The notes beneath the pieces are model-generated. The model was not told where the DNA came from and did no database searches. It saw only the letters and a program-made list of their open reading frames with translations. From Acanthosepion lycidas (Eukaryota > Mollusca > Cephalopoda > Sepiida > Sepiidae), in NCBI GenBank assembly GCA_963932145.1, contig OZ010579.1, forward strand, positions 135,595,127 through 135,659,126: a stretch of DNA of 64,000 nt. The letters are read 5' to 3'. Positions 52,415 through 63,927 of the stretch are shown in pieces (the stretch's first letter is position 1; each line of letters starts with the position of its first letter). A program made the translations under genes and the position numbers.

Positions 52415-54287
52415 CATCTGCATGTTCACATTACAACGTCTAAATGTTTAAGTTAACTAAAGCTTTAATTCAGGCTACATCTGTCCATGCATGGGAAAAT
52501 ATCTTTTAGAATTTTGGAGGTGCAATAAGGGTACAAAATAAAAAGAAATTGCAATACTGATGAAGTCTGTAATTTTTTCATTGTGAACATAATTTCTTAC
52601 TGCAGCCAACAACATATATGAAATATAAGTCTGCTTTTTACACATTATCCATTTTATATGCTGTTATAGGGAAAAGCATCTACATGCATGAGAATCAGTT
52701 TTCAGGGGTCAAAAATGCATCAGTAAAGGTGCAGAGCATAGTATTTCCTTAGAATCTTAGAAAGTTTTTTTCTGATCTGCTCCCCACACCCAGGTTTTTC
52801 TTCCTTTTGTGGCTCAGTAACAATGCACAATTGAGTAAATAATGATTATAATAATTTAGAACCCTAATAATTTCACTCAGTAACATTTTTTGGAGTAGGG
52901 GTCTCTTGCATTGCAGCAGTTTTCTCTAGAAGGAGAGTTATGCTTTCTTTCATTTATAAATGATACACACTTAGACAATCATGTCTTTTTTGATTCATGA
53001 CTCACTTGGCAGAGATTTTCCCGTAGTAGGTTGCCATTACTTTTTGCAGCCAACTAAGGCTATAGAACCCAGTCTGTTCTGCTATTCAACTCATTTTTGG
53101 GAGGAGAAGGGCATTTGTGTGTAAGTAAATGTAACAAACCTGACTGGAATTTGAACTTGTCTCTCAGATTTCTCATTCTGAGTCACTATTACCCCACAAC
53201 AAACATGCCTTTTTTACTGGTTCTAAATCCTAGATAGTTCATTCTACCACGTGACCTGCGATATGGTCATATTCTATTTAATGCAGGTAATATATTAAAA
53301 AAACTCATCAGGTGACTAATAGCACCAATCCCACAAAAAATAAAATATCATCCATTCTCACATTAAAGAAATTAATGCTTTTTAGTCACTTATCCATTTC
53401 ATATAGAAAACATGCCTATAATATGACACCATACTGCAAGTGAGTGGGTTGATACATATACATAATGAGTATTAATAATGTTAATTCTGTTCATGCAAAT
53501 CAATTTGTTTATATACATAGTTCAAAACAAATTTACACAATTTCTCTCTCACATCCCCAACCAGCAGTGATATACAACTCTCTCATACAATACCTCAACA
53601 TCAGCTGCACCACACAGCTTCATTAACTCCCTTGTATATATTTTCAACCTCAGTGATATCACTTGCAAGTCTTTCAAATCAACCAATTCTTTAAATTACC
53701 TTTAAGAACTGTACATAATTATTAGCACTGACAATCACTTTTGACATTGATGACAAAAAAATTCAAGTGCATTGCATAATTCCTTTAATCTCCCACCTTG
53801 CTATTTGATTGTAAGCCCAAATAACAAAATCCTGTCTGTAACTCTGAAACCACTAATATTCACATTTCTTCCTTTTGCCTTGTCACCAATTTTATTTATG
53901 AAGAAACTTAAAAAAAAATGTTGCCTTAGTATAAAAGTGTTGCCTGGAAACATGGAAGGGTCCTAAAAAATAATGAAAGATAACTTTCCAAGAGCAGAGA
54001 ACCTGTCCATCTGTAACCCAACATAATGTTGTTAGCAAATGAAACTGAAGTAATAATGGGCAAATATGACACAGTATCAGTGGGGAGTTCTCACACTTTT
54101 GTTTCAAAATTGTCCAGTCACAACTGCTTTTCCCCCACAAATGCTGGAGTATACACTTGATTTTATCCTGTCAGTACAATGTCTATGTACTGCCTAGCAG
54201 ATGAGTTCCCAGAAATTATAATTTCTAGGCTCATGGAGGTATGCCAATCTATAAAACACAATGTATAGCTATCTCTTTCTCTCTCTC

Positions 54288-54332
<45 letters not shown>

Positions 54333-55245
54333 TGCATGTCTATAACATTTTTCAAAGTTACACTTTGTTTCTAGGCAGAGGGCCTTGGTGCTCTAATGTA
54401 GTCTTAGGCAAAGTGCACAGGGAGTTACACTTTGGGGAAGAACACACAAATACTTTGATCTAAGGCAGATGTGCAAATACATATGTAAATAATTTCATCA
54501 TCTTTGACAAGTATTATGCCAGTAAAGAATAAATGCTTACTGTCTGTTTTTTGTTCATCTCGTTATCTCTTTTCCTACATGTAACCATCTGATGTAGATA
54601 CAGTAACACTCATAAAACCTAAGATAGTCTTCCAGAGGTTTAATCTGCTGTTAATTTTTTTTAAACATAATAAGATAATACCTCATGGTCAAATGTTATT
54701 AAAAAGAGGGTGCAATTTTAGTAGATTAGTGATTCGAAAACTTACTGAGTGTTTTAATAATGTATCCCATGGTTGGTTGGTAGCACAGTTTAAGCGCTAT
54801 TAAACATAAGTTTAATAGTGGCGTAAATATTATAACATAAGTTTAAAGAAATGTGAATCAGTAGAAATACAGACATAAAATTCCAGAAAGAATGGATACA
54901 AATTCAGATAAAATTTATTATTCCAATAATGATGTGTGTAGAAATGTAAACAAAACTGTTATCTACATTATTTATAGAAAAGCTACAGCAATATCAAAAG
55001 ATTTAAAAAAAAATTATGCCTAGTGGTAATAGATTAGTTTAGTGATTTCCATGCCATTTCTCTAGAGATTTTTTTTAATGTCAGTAGTGTACAGTTCCTA
55101 GAAAATTCTGTGATAAATGTAACTTACTGTTGGTCCTGGCTTCCAAGCTAGTCACCAGGTATTCTATATGAAAAAATCTGATTATTTTCATTTATATGGA
55201 CTGATTTAAAGTATAATTTTCAGTTCTTCCTTAATTATATTTCAG
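52415..55245. other. Intronic non-coding stretch
   Basis: No element recognised. A (TA)n tract lies at about 54290-54327. The end (55236-55245) is the acceptor TATATTTCAG of the next host exon. Confidence 0.55.
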
Positions 55246-55388
55246 AAAAAACATGTATTCTCCAAAGAACCCAGTATGTGACCAGTGCCTACAAGAATAA
55301 AGTCGGTCAGGCTGTGGGTTTCCGCAATCTGTTTGCGGAACGTCCATTTTTGTGTAAGAATCTATTTGAAGAAGTGACCGAAGAAATT
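55246..55388 (+). CDS. C5orf34: C5orf34-like gene, second coding exon
   Basis: 143 bases between acceptor TTTCAG and donor GTAAGT. The reading frame continues the split codon from 35062 and gives 48 residues including TCILQRTQYVTSAYKNKV and GQAVGFRNLFAERPFLCKNL, ending EEVTEEI in phase 0. The Q-R-T-x-x-V-x-S-x-Y and A-x-x-F-R-N ... R/C-P-F-L spacing follows the segment of C5orf34 that comes directly after the HPL box of exon one. Codon use and GC content stand out from the AT-rich surroundings. The other frames contain stops. Subsequent exons are not visible. Confidence 0.72.
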
Positions 55389-55939
55389 GTAAGTTACTTC
55401 TGGCTGCTATTCTCTTAAAATGCTCTAATTATCTTCCTTGATTAATCTTATTGTGCCAAGAGACAATTTGAAATAATCAGTAAAACTTATGGTGATAATT
55501 ACATTAATTGAAATTTAAATGTTGTTATATATCATATCCACCTTGCATCTGAAGAATTTGTTTGGATCATTGTTTAAGATTCTGAGATTTAAAAAAAAGT
55601 CAGTGAAAAGGATATAATTAATGAAAACTGCATGGTGTCTAAATATTCCCACTGTGTAGTGTGAATTACAACAATTTTTACAATTGTCAAGATTTTTCTT
55701 GAAGACAGCCAAAGAATGATTTGACAGAAATGTAATAAAAACACAAGAAATAATGAAAATGATCCATTATTAATTTTCTTTTATATTGCATCTATTTAGA
55801 TTGTCATTGAATAAACTGAAAATTGGAAATAAAAAGAAAATATAGTCTTGTTGACTCAAACATACGTTTCTTTCCAAATTTAATTATATGAGCCAGTTTC
55901 TCTGCAAGTGCCTACAGCTAGCAGAAAAAAAAGTAATCA
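55389..55939. other. Intronic non-coding stretch
   Basis: Begins with the donor GTAAGTTAC. No further exon or element recognised before the LINE. Confidence 0.5.
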
Positions 55940-57556
55940 CATTTTTAATGTATGAGGATTTAACAACCTTATTCAGTCCTGCTAATGACTTGCATGCAAG
56001 TCCACATATTGTGCAATAGCAGGGATCTTGTGGCATAGAAACAGGAAAATTTGCTGATGCTTTTCACTGTTGTCTTTTGTCCTTTAACCAATCAATATGA
56101 CCGATTTCAAAATTTCCACTCTGGCAAAAATATCTCCATTTATTTCTATCCGGGGCAACTTGCTTAAAGTTAATATGAGGCACATTGACAGCTGGGAGGT
56201 TATTCTTTAGCTTGTCTTGATGCTTGAGCCACAGCCATCCAACAGTTCTTTGTCCAATGCCAAGATGGCTATACATAAAGACCTTAGGTATTCTGTTTTC
56301 ACTCATCCTTGCAACATGACTAGCCCAGTGCAGTGAAGTTATGACTCCATCAAGAAGGTTTCAATTCCACCAATGTTGCATTTTGTGAGAAGATTGGCAT
56401 TGGACACCCTATCGTCAAAAGTATAGCCATAAATTGCATGGAGACAACTTTTGTGGAAGACCTCCAGCTGATTGATATGGGATCAATATGGTTTCCACTA
56501 TTCTGAGCTATACAACAGTATGGTTAATACGGCCGCTTTATAAACACATATTTTGGTGTGCAATTTGATACCCTACTCATTCCATAGGTGGTGGCAAAGC
56601 TTCCCAAATGCACTTGTAGCTTTGGCAATCCAATTTATTTTGTCATCAAGGGATGCATTTGCATTCATCATACTTCCTAAATATGTAAATGACTTCATAG
56701 ATTTCAAGCTCTTCCCATCAACCTGTATATGAGTGCCTGGGAATTGATAAACTGATGGAGGATATCTGACACTCCAAATCTGCTTTGGACAAGGAAGCAG
56801 TTGATAGATTACCTCTGTTTTCTTTATGCTAATGGTAAGACAAAAAGCTTTGCATGCAACAGAGAAGTAGTTGTCAAGGTCTTGGGCTTCCTCAAGAGAT
56901 ATTGTGTCAAGTGCAGCATCATCAGCAAACAGATCATGAATGATACTAGTTTGAAGAAATGTTTTAGCTTTGAACCACTGATGGTTGAAAAGGTCACCAG
57001 TGTCCATGTCACCAAAGTTATATTTGAGCATTACTGAGAAGAATAGTGCAAAGAGAACAAGGGCCATGACACAACCTTGCTTTAAGCATTTGTAACATCA
57101 ATGGAATCAGGGAATACTCCTTCAGATAAAATGGCAGCTTTCATCCTCTCTTGAAAGGAGGTTATAACATTCAACATTTTGTCTGGGATTCCAAACTTTT
57201 TAAGAACTTTCCAGAGTGCTTCATGATTTACAGTATCAAAGACCTTAGTAAAGTTAACAAACATCATATACAATACTTGGTTCTTTTCATACACTTTTTC
57301 GGCTACCTGACAGAGTGAGAAGATCATGTCAATAGTGTTACCACACTGTGATTCCGGGTAAATCTCATTGAAGACATGCTTGATAATCCTGCACAGAATC
57401 AGTTTAGCTAATATTTTACCAGCAATTGACAGCAGAGATATTCCACCATAGTTGTCACAAACAATTCTATTACCTTTGTTCTTGTATAGGTGCTGAATTA
57501 AGGCATCCTTGTAGTCTTGAGGAACATGGCCAGCTCTCCATATTACTTTGAAGAGC
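55940..57556 (-). pseudogene. APE-RT LINE, RT and C-terminal half
   Basis: RT (57556-56560): words LLSIAGKILAKLIL and CGNTIDMIFSLCQVAEK, MMFVNFTKVFDTVNHEALW (first catalytic D region, normally F-V-D-F/L-x-K-A-F-D), KQGCVMALVLFALF, then HDLFADDAALDTISLEEAQD with an intact FADD box, and KSFTYLGSMMNANASLDDKI. The C-terminal part has RIPKVFMYSHLGIGQRTVGW, VNVPHINFKQVAPDRNKW and, near 55990-55960 in a shifted frame, CTICGLACKSLAGLNK, which fits a C2H2-type finger. Several frameshifts; RT is fairly open from 57067 to 56573. The upstream half continues beyond a solo LTR at 57557-57972. Confidence 0.82.
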
Positions 57557-57972
57557 TGTAGTGAAAGAGATAATCAGGTACCCCGAAAAAAAGTTTGTGT
57601 TTTGTGTGCGATCTGCCAAAGAAAAATTACCAAAAAGTAGTCAGCAAAAATCTACATCAATGACTAGAAGCTATGCTAATGTTCTTCCCTCCCCTGAATG
57701 GCGTGACCAATCAGAAAATTCTCTCGGTGAACAGAAGCCGTTTTTCGCTTATAAAAGGAGATGGGTTTTTTGAGCTGTGAGACGAACATGCATTGTTGTT
57801 GGTGAGAAGTGAAGGTTGGATTTGTGACCCCATTTTGTCGTCTCTACGGTGTGTGTTGGACTGTTACGTCGGACTATCGTGTGAACTGCGATTTGGCTAC
57901 AAGTGTTGTGGCCGAGAAACAAATCTATTGCTGTTGCTACGATCAGTTGACAGTCTTTTTTTTACCCCAACA
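57557..57972 (+). mobile_element. Solo LTR of gypsy family A in the LINE (416 bp)
   Basis: Begins TGTAGTGAAAGAGATAATCA and ends ACCCCAACA. AGAGC flanks it on both sides (57552-57556, 57973-57977). A TATA box (TATAAAA, 57750-57756) lies inside. Taking it out together with one AGAGC leaves the LINE frame uninterrupted across the site, so its position in time is clear: LINE first, LTR later. It is homologous to 7050-7494 and 18086-18400. Confidence 0.93.
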
Positions 57973-57977
57973 AGAGC

Positions 57978-59460
57978 TTGGGTAGCTTTTTGACTAATTT
58001 TATACCACCATATTTGTAGATTTCAGGTGGAATAGCATCTTTTCCAGGTGCTTTGCCTAGATAGATTTATTTGATGGAGTCCAAGAAATCCTGCAAGGTT
58101 GGCTTGAAAGACATTTCTTGTATTTCAGAACTTTGGGAAATGGCTGCAATAACATCATCATCAGTGATGGGTAGTGTGTTTAAAACAGTCCTTAAGTGCT
58201 TCTTCCAGTGGTGCAAGATATCAAACTTGTTTGTCCATTTGAGGAGTGTATTAGCATGATTCCATTCTCTCTAGGACCATGGATCTCCTTAAGACCATCA
58301 AAGAAGGATTTGAAGTTCTTCCTATCCACTGTTTCCTGAAGTTTTGTAGCCTTTGCAGACTACCAGTCTACCTTCATTCCTGAGAGATCACTGAATCTTT
58401 TGCACTTCAGGTACTGAGTCTTCTTTGCAGAAGAGATTATCATTAATCCATGTTTTGTGTGAGCTGTGCATTTGCTGTATGAGTAACTGGACTTCAGCAT
58501 TGCTTTCATTAAACCAGTCCTGGTGTTTTCAAATCAGCAGCCTGAGCACTTCTAAAGAAGCAGTATCCACTGTATCTCAAAGTGTTTTCCATGATGTTTC
58601 GATATGATTAATAATCTTGAAGGCATTGAGAGCAGTATCCAGTTTGCTACACAGCTCACTTTGTTTTTCTGATGATTTTAAAGCTAGGGTATTTATCCAA
58701 TTAAGAACAGATGTTTTCTGCAGTCCCCTGTGAGCCAGCCAAAGGGAAGCCTTACTGAGGAAAGCATAGTCAGAAAGGCAGCAGGTGGTGTGAAAGGAAT
58801 GTGTGATATTGATGTGGTTTAAGTCTCTCTTCTTGGTGATGACATAGTCAATAAAGTGCCAGTCTTTGAACAAGGATGCATCTATGATGTCTTGCGACAG
58901 TTCAGTTGCTGAAAGTAGGTGTTAGTGATTACAATATTGAATTCTTTGCAAATAGAAAGGAGGTGAGGCTGTTGGAGTTTATGCATCCAACACCTTGATG
59001 AACCAGTCCACCATCCCAGACTTGGTGATCATTAGCCACCCAAGCATTGAAATCTCACAGGATAATTTTATCCCTATGTTCAGTGTAGGAGATTATATTA
59101 TAGATGTTGCTGAAGTCCTCTTTCTCTTGCACAGTGCTGTCCACTGTGGGTGCATAGCAACTGATAAGCATAGCACTTATGTTTTGATCCAGATCAAGTG
59201 TCAGCATCATGATATGGTTTAATAGGCCCTTTTGGAGTACAGTTTCCTTGCAAGATGAGATTGGATCGCAAACCAAAACCTAACTGATGGGCCTCATTTG
59301 CACTCTTATCAGACCAGAAAAATACATAACCATCTCCTTCCACTTCAAGTTGTAATGAACGAGCAAGACATGTTTCACTGAGATAAACTAATGTTGTTTT
59401 TGTTCTGGTGCCGAGTCACTGTCTTAGAGTGTGCATATATTTCAAGAGCCAAGGTTCAAG
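57978..59460 (-). pseudogene. APE-RT LINE, endonuclease half
   Basis: From right to left: LVYLSETCLARSLQLEVEGD (E of the catalytic centre, about 59390), GYVFFWSDKSANEAHQLG, then LISCYAPTVDSTVQEKEDF (Y-A-P, 59155), KIILGDFNAWVANDHQVWDG (G-D-F-N-A, 59060) and NTYFQQ, DWHFIDYVITKKRD (I-D-Y/H, 58870-58800), then an S-D-Y box where S-D-H is usual. A helical linker follows (58790-58580), then broken sequence to the RT start near 58000 (GKAPGKDAIPPEIY words). It is the same LINE as 55940-57556. Total length without the LTR is about 3.1 kb, near full ORF2 length. Confidence 0.82.
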
Positions 59461-59469
59461 TTCTTACAT

Positions 59470-60999
59470 TTCTTCTTGTTTGGACTACAATACTAAATTC
59501 TGAACTCAAGGAAAGATGACATGTTTTGATGAAGCTCTAAAAAATTAATGGAATTTAATTTTAACTGAAAAATGTAAATATTGCTAAAAGTAATATAATA
59601 ATTTAATATAATTTGCAATTATTATTTATTTCATTTATTATATCTATTAAAATTATTATTATTGTTTGAAGTTATATATGTATTGTTTATTATTCCTTTT
59701 AACTTTTTCCACATCTCCTGGGTTTTCTGTATTAGTATTGTTTTTGTACAACTAACATGACAATTATTTGTCTTATTTTTACTTTCTGTTTTTGCTTACT
59801 CAGTTATGTTTATCAACTTTGCATATATGCACACACATCCCATATGAAGATATTAGCTAGATGAAGGCTGTATTATCACTTCTGCTTTACAATTATGTTG
59901 CAGATATTTCTGCTGCACCCTGTATATAAAATATTAAATGTGTGTGTGTGTGGGTACACATATATATAATGTGTGTGTGTGTGTGGGTACACATATAATG
60001 TGTGTGTGTGTGTCTTTAAACTTTGCTTTTCCTTTTTCATTTTGACTAGTTAGGGGTGACTGGTAAGATTTAATAAAAACTTTATTCTTGATTTTTCTAC
60101 TCTGGTCCTAAGTCAGATAGTGATTCAAGACAATTTGTGGAGAATGATGAAAGAATTGCCCTGCAGTAACTGATGAGATATTTTGATACACCTGCAGAAA
60201 GCTGGATGACATTATGGCCAAAACTTTGTAATAGCATTAATGAGGATATTTGTCCAACTGTAAATAATGTAAATAACAGGTCTTATACTTTATGTTTAGG
60301 CAACTGCCCTAGTGTTGTGCTTTTCTCTAATGATAATAGTCTTTTAGTATCTGTAGAATGACTTTCTTCAGTTGAGACTGAGGTGTATTTTATCTGACAT
60401 TGTCCATGGTATTTTGAGTGTTTAAATTCTAGCTAAATTTCACGTTTGAATTGTTCATCTTGACTACGATTAATCTTAATAATTAATGGACATTGTGTTT
60501 TTGTCTATTATTTATCTTTCCTTTTTTTACTCTGCTGCTATTATTCTGGGACTGAACACCTCACTTCTAATGTCAGTTAAACATGGTATGGTCTAATATG
60601 TTCTGTGGGCTGCAGAGCGACTCCATATATAAGTTATCAGTGTCTATTCTGTTAAAACTTAACTGGAAGTCTCCCCAAGACTGTTTATCTTCTTGAACAG
60701 TTCTTTCCAGGGTTGTCGAGTTGGAACACAAAACGTTTGACTCCGACTCCTCTATTTTTGGCACCTCTGACTCCTGTTCATGTAATTAAGTGATTATGGC
60801 CTACAAATCTCAAAGCCTATGCATATGCTCCTAACTTGAGTAAGCCTATATCATTATAACTGGTTTATATCAAAGAATAAAGATATTGTGGATTTTATAT
60901 CATACCTATTCATTCTTCAGTATTTTCTAACAGAATTAGAAACAAAATCTTTGAAAGGATATAGAAGAAATAGAAATAAAAATACTATAATGTAAGACT

Positions 61000-61035
<36 letters not shown>

Positions 61036-61181
61036 CTTTGTAAATAATAAGTACAGAAGTTGAAATATAATCTTTTACAGAATGTAAAAGACATAACAAA
61101 AATTCTATAATGTAAGTTTTTTTTACATATATAGTTTTGCAATTACAAAATAACTATAAAAAAAGAATATATATAATATAT
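59470..61181. other. Non-coding stretch
   Basis: TG-rich microsatellites at about 59940-60013 and (TA)n at 61002-61032. At 60708 CAGGGTTGTCGAGTTGGA followed by GACTCCGACTCC resembles the end of a hAT-type element; no partner end was seen. A 62-codon frame at 60173-60361 is unassigned. Confidence 0.45.
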
Positions 61182-61183
61182 TA

Positions 61184-63174
61184 GGTACCTCCACGAAAAT
61201 GTAAACAGAGATAGCATGATGAAAAAGACGCTGAACTTGACGAAAACAAGTTTTTATCGTCTAATATTCATATTATTATTATTAAAGAGGAAAGATCGAA
61301 GTATTTTTGGGGTATTTTTTTACATTTTTTAATCGTTCCTAGCACGTCCGAAATTTTCGTTAAAAATCTTTTTTTTTTTTTGTCAAAAAAAAAGGACAGA
61401 TAATCAATCATTTTCAATCATTTGATAAAAAAGATGAAAATCTGACTTTGATATTCTTTTAAAAATCAATTATCATTTTTTCAAAACTGATTTTAATAAA
61501 ATCAGAAATTATAATGTTTATTTAAAATATTTTGAACCAAGCTTAACTTAGCTTCTGCACCGAAAAAATGTAATTTGAAAATAAAACAAAGCAGGTCATA
61601 ACCTTTCACCTCGTTGACAGCAGTTAACAGCTATGATTCATGACATTTAGATAACTTACGGGAGGATAATTCTTTCTACGGATGGAAGGAAGTGAAATTA
61701 TTTAGATTTAAATGAACAAATTATTTACCTCGTTACTTTTAAGAAAAACTTTCAGCATTCTAATTTTTCATTTTTTTTTTTTTTTGTACTTAGCTTTCAT
61801 CTTTACGTTTACGATGCTTTATGGAAAATATAAAGAAATTAAAAAATAAGACTGTTAAGAGTGAAATTAAATTTCATAAGAAAAAGGTATCTAATTAATT
61901 TATAGGTACCTTTCGTATGAAATTTTATCAGAAATGTACATAAAATACTATAATTTTATGTACATTTATTACATTTGACTGTGTTATTTGTATTTGCATT
62001 TATTTTATTATTAATTTTGATATTTCATTTATGGAAAAATGTCATAACTGAGATTAATATAAAAATATGATCATATAAATTAAAGTTTAGCAGTAGTTAA
62101 ATTTCATAAGATGATACTGATACTTATAGGTACACTTCTCAGTTGAAATTGAAAAATCAAATTAACTTCTCCATTCGTGTTTTGCAAAAGTAAATGCCTT
62201 AACAGTGGAGAACAATGCTGAACTCAAATAATGCAACTAAATTGTATTCTGGTTGGTCTTCCATACTTTATAATTACCGCCCGATTATAAGCACAAAATT
62301 TACATTTTTTAATTACCATGGCGCTTCTGATTGGTCCAAACGATACAATTTTCAAAGCGCTAGACAATGACGATCTCATCTGGACACTTTGAAAGGTTGA
62401 TGTTGCTTTTAACTAATGTTATAATATTTTTAAAAACTTAATGTAAAAATCTATTATAATTAAAGAAATAATAAATAATTGTATTAAAAATTCAATTTTC
62501 ATTGAAAATATTTTTTGCTTTCAGAAAATATTGTCCATATTCATAAAAACAACTAAAAACAAATAAAAGCATTTGAAATTAAATAATATGTTTTATTGTT
62601 TTGTATGTTACAATCAGAGCTGATTTTCAGGTACGTTGGCTCCAATTAAAAAAAAAAAACATGATTTGCATTCTTCAAAGCCTTGAGCTTTTAACTATTG
62701 TAATTACTAAGGTTGGTGCACTCGAATTTCTAGAGTTTTTCATAAAATTAGTTATGGGGGTGTTAATAAATATATAAAAAAATATTTCTGCCATGACTTT
62801 AATAAAAAAAAAAAACATATTTATAATAATTTTGATATTCTGTGAATAGTTTCTGAAAGTTTCATTAACATCTGACAATTATTTTTATTTTTGCAAGATT
62901 TTCCAAATTAATGTGTGTAATACCAAAAAAACGTGCTAAAAATGATTTATGTTATTTACTAGCCCATGTTGGTACAAAGAGAAACAAGGTTTTTTTAATC
63001 AAAATTTAGAATGTTCTAAAAAGAAGCAAAAATTTTTAAAAATAATTAAAAAAAAACTGGTCTTTTCTCTTCATAAAAACATAATCATTTAGACGATAAA
63101 ATTTTGTTTTCATAAAGTTTGGCGTCTTTTTCATCAGACTATGCTCTTTTTTTTAGCGATTTCGTGGAGGTACC
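61184..63174. mobile_element. Non-autonomous DNA element with long terminal inverted repeats (1991 bp)
   Basis: Both ends begin GGTACCTCCACGAAA. The inverted repeats extend for about 120 bases with shared words GATGAAAAAGACGC and ATCGTCTAA; they contain indels. TA flanks both ends (61182-61183, 63175-63176), which fits Tc1/mariner-type insertion, though the wider flanks are also TATAAT-rich so a longer duplication cannot be excluded. The interior is AT-rich with no frame beyond 67 codons, so mobilisation would need an enzyme from elsewhere. Confidence 0.8.
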
Positions 63175-63176
63175 TA

Positions 63177-63590
63177 TAATATATAGAAAAGAATGTGTAG
63201 AGGCTCATCCTTGTTTTCTGTTTAGGAAGAGGTTCCCAGATTCTTTTCTTCAATAGAGGTCGGGTCATGAATTGTTTGTGATATGTGTGGATAGTGGCAA
63301 CACTAATTCATTCTGAGGGTACCAGATTGGCAGTATTCTGGTTGCTGCTCCCAACTAGTAGTTAGGAGCCTGGACTTTTATGTAGCATCTTGAGAGGCTG
63401 CTCTGATCAATAGTTGCATAATATCAGGCTTCTTGGAAGGGTGTCCCTGCAAGCACCTCTGGTGGACAAACCTGAGGCCACACTATGTTGCAGTTTGTGC
63501 CAATTCCCTTCCTGCACATGTTACATTAGATGACTGCTACTATTACCCTAGGCCTTTCCTTACCAAAATAACATCATAACTATAAACAAC
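63177..63590. other. Non-coding stretch
   Basis: No gene recognised; composition rises in GC toward the LTR at 63591. Confidence 0.5.
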
Positions 63591-63927
63591 TGTGGTGGTA
63601 AAGCTACGACTCAACTGATAGTAGCAGATAGGAAAAACGTGAGGAGGGTAACCGACAAAACAGTGTCACACGTCCAATCTTCTCATGAGCAAAAAACCCA
63701 GTAATCAGAAACAAAAATGCGCCTGCTTTATACAGTCAAGGACTGACCATGATTTGCATGCAAATGATGAGACAACAAGATATCGCATTAACTGTCTGAG
63801 ACCGCCTGGCATAAAACATGGGCGCCGCCATTTTGGTTCTTTTTACCGTTGAGCAAACCAGAGTTTGCACATCGCACAGATTCGCGGGCATTTCCGAGGT
63901 AGGCCATTTTCACAATTTTCCCCACAC
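63591..63927 (-). mobile_element. 3-prime LTR of a gypsy family A element (337 bp)
   Basis: On the minus strand it starts TGTGGGGAAAATTGTG and ends CTTTACCACCACA, with TG..CA ends. A TATA box (TATAAAG) lies near 63730-63736. A purine-rich tract (GATCAGGAGGGAG, complement of 63928-63940) precedes it. The end is related to the solo LTR at 7050-7494 (the TTGTAAAG and TAGTAGCA words align), but the start differs. Confidence 0.75.

Larger units (their letters stand above)
35063..55245 (+). other. Intron of the C5orf34-like gene, about 20.2 kb, phase 1
   Basis: The intron begins GTACAG and ends TTATATTTCAG. It splits a glutamate codon (G at 35062, AA at 55246-55247), and the flanking peptides run on in the homologous order. 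Inside lie family A and B gypsy elements, Jockey and CR1-like pieces, gypsy C pieces, two MITE or SINE-like elements and a mariner, in both orientations. Individual elements are listed separately. Confidence 0.68.

Noticed and set aside
60173-60361. Possible further host exon
   Set aside because: No acceptor or donor in frame, a stop just upstream, and no resemblance to the expected downstream part of C5orf34.
60708-60775. hAT transposon
   Set aside because: Only one end-like sequence (CAGGGTTGTCGAG) is present; no matching opposite end or transposase was seen, so it is mentioned only as a remark.
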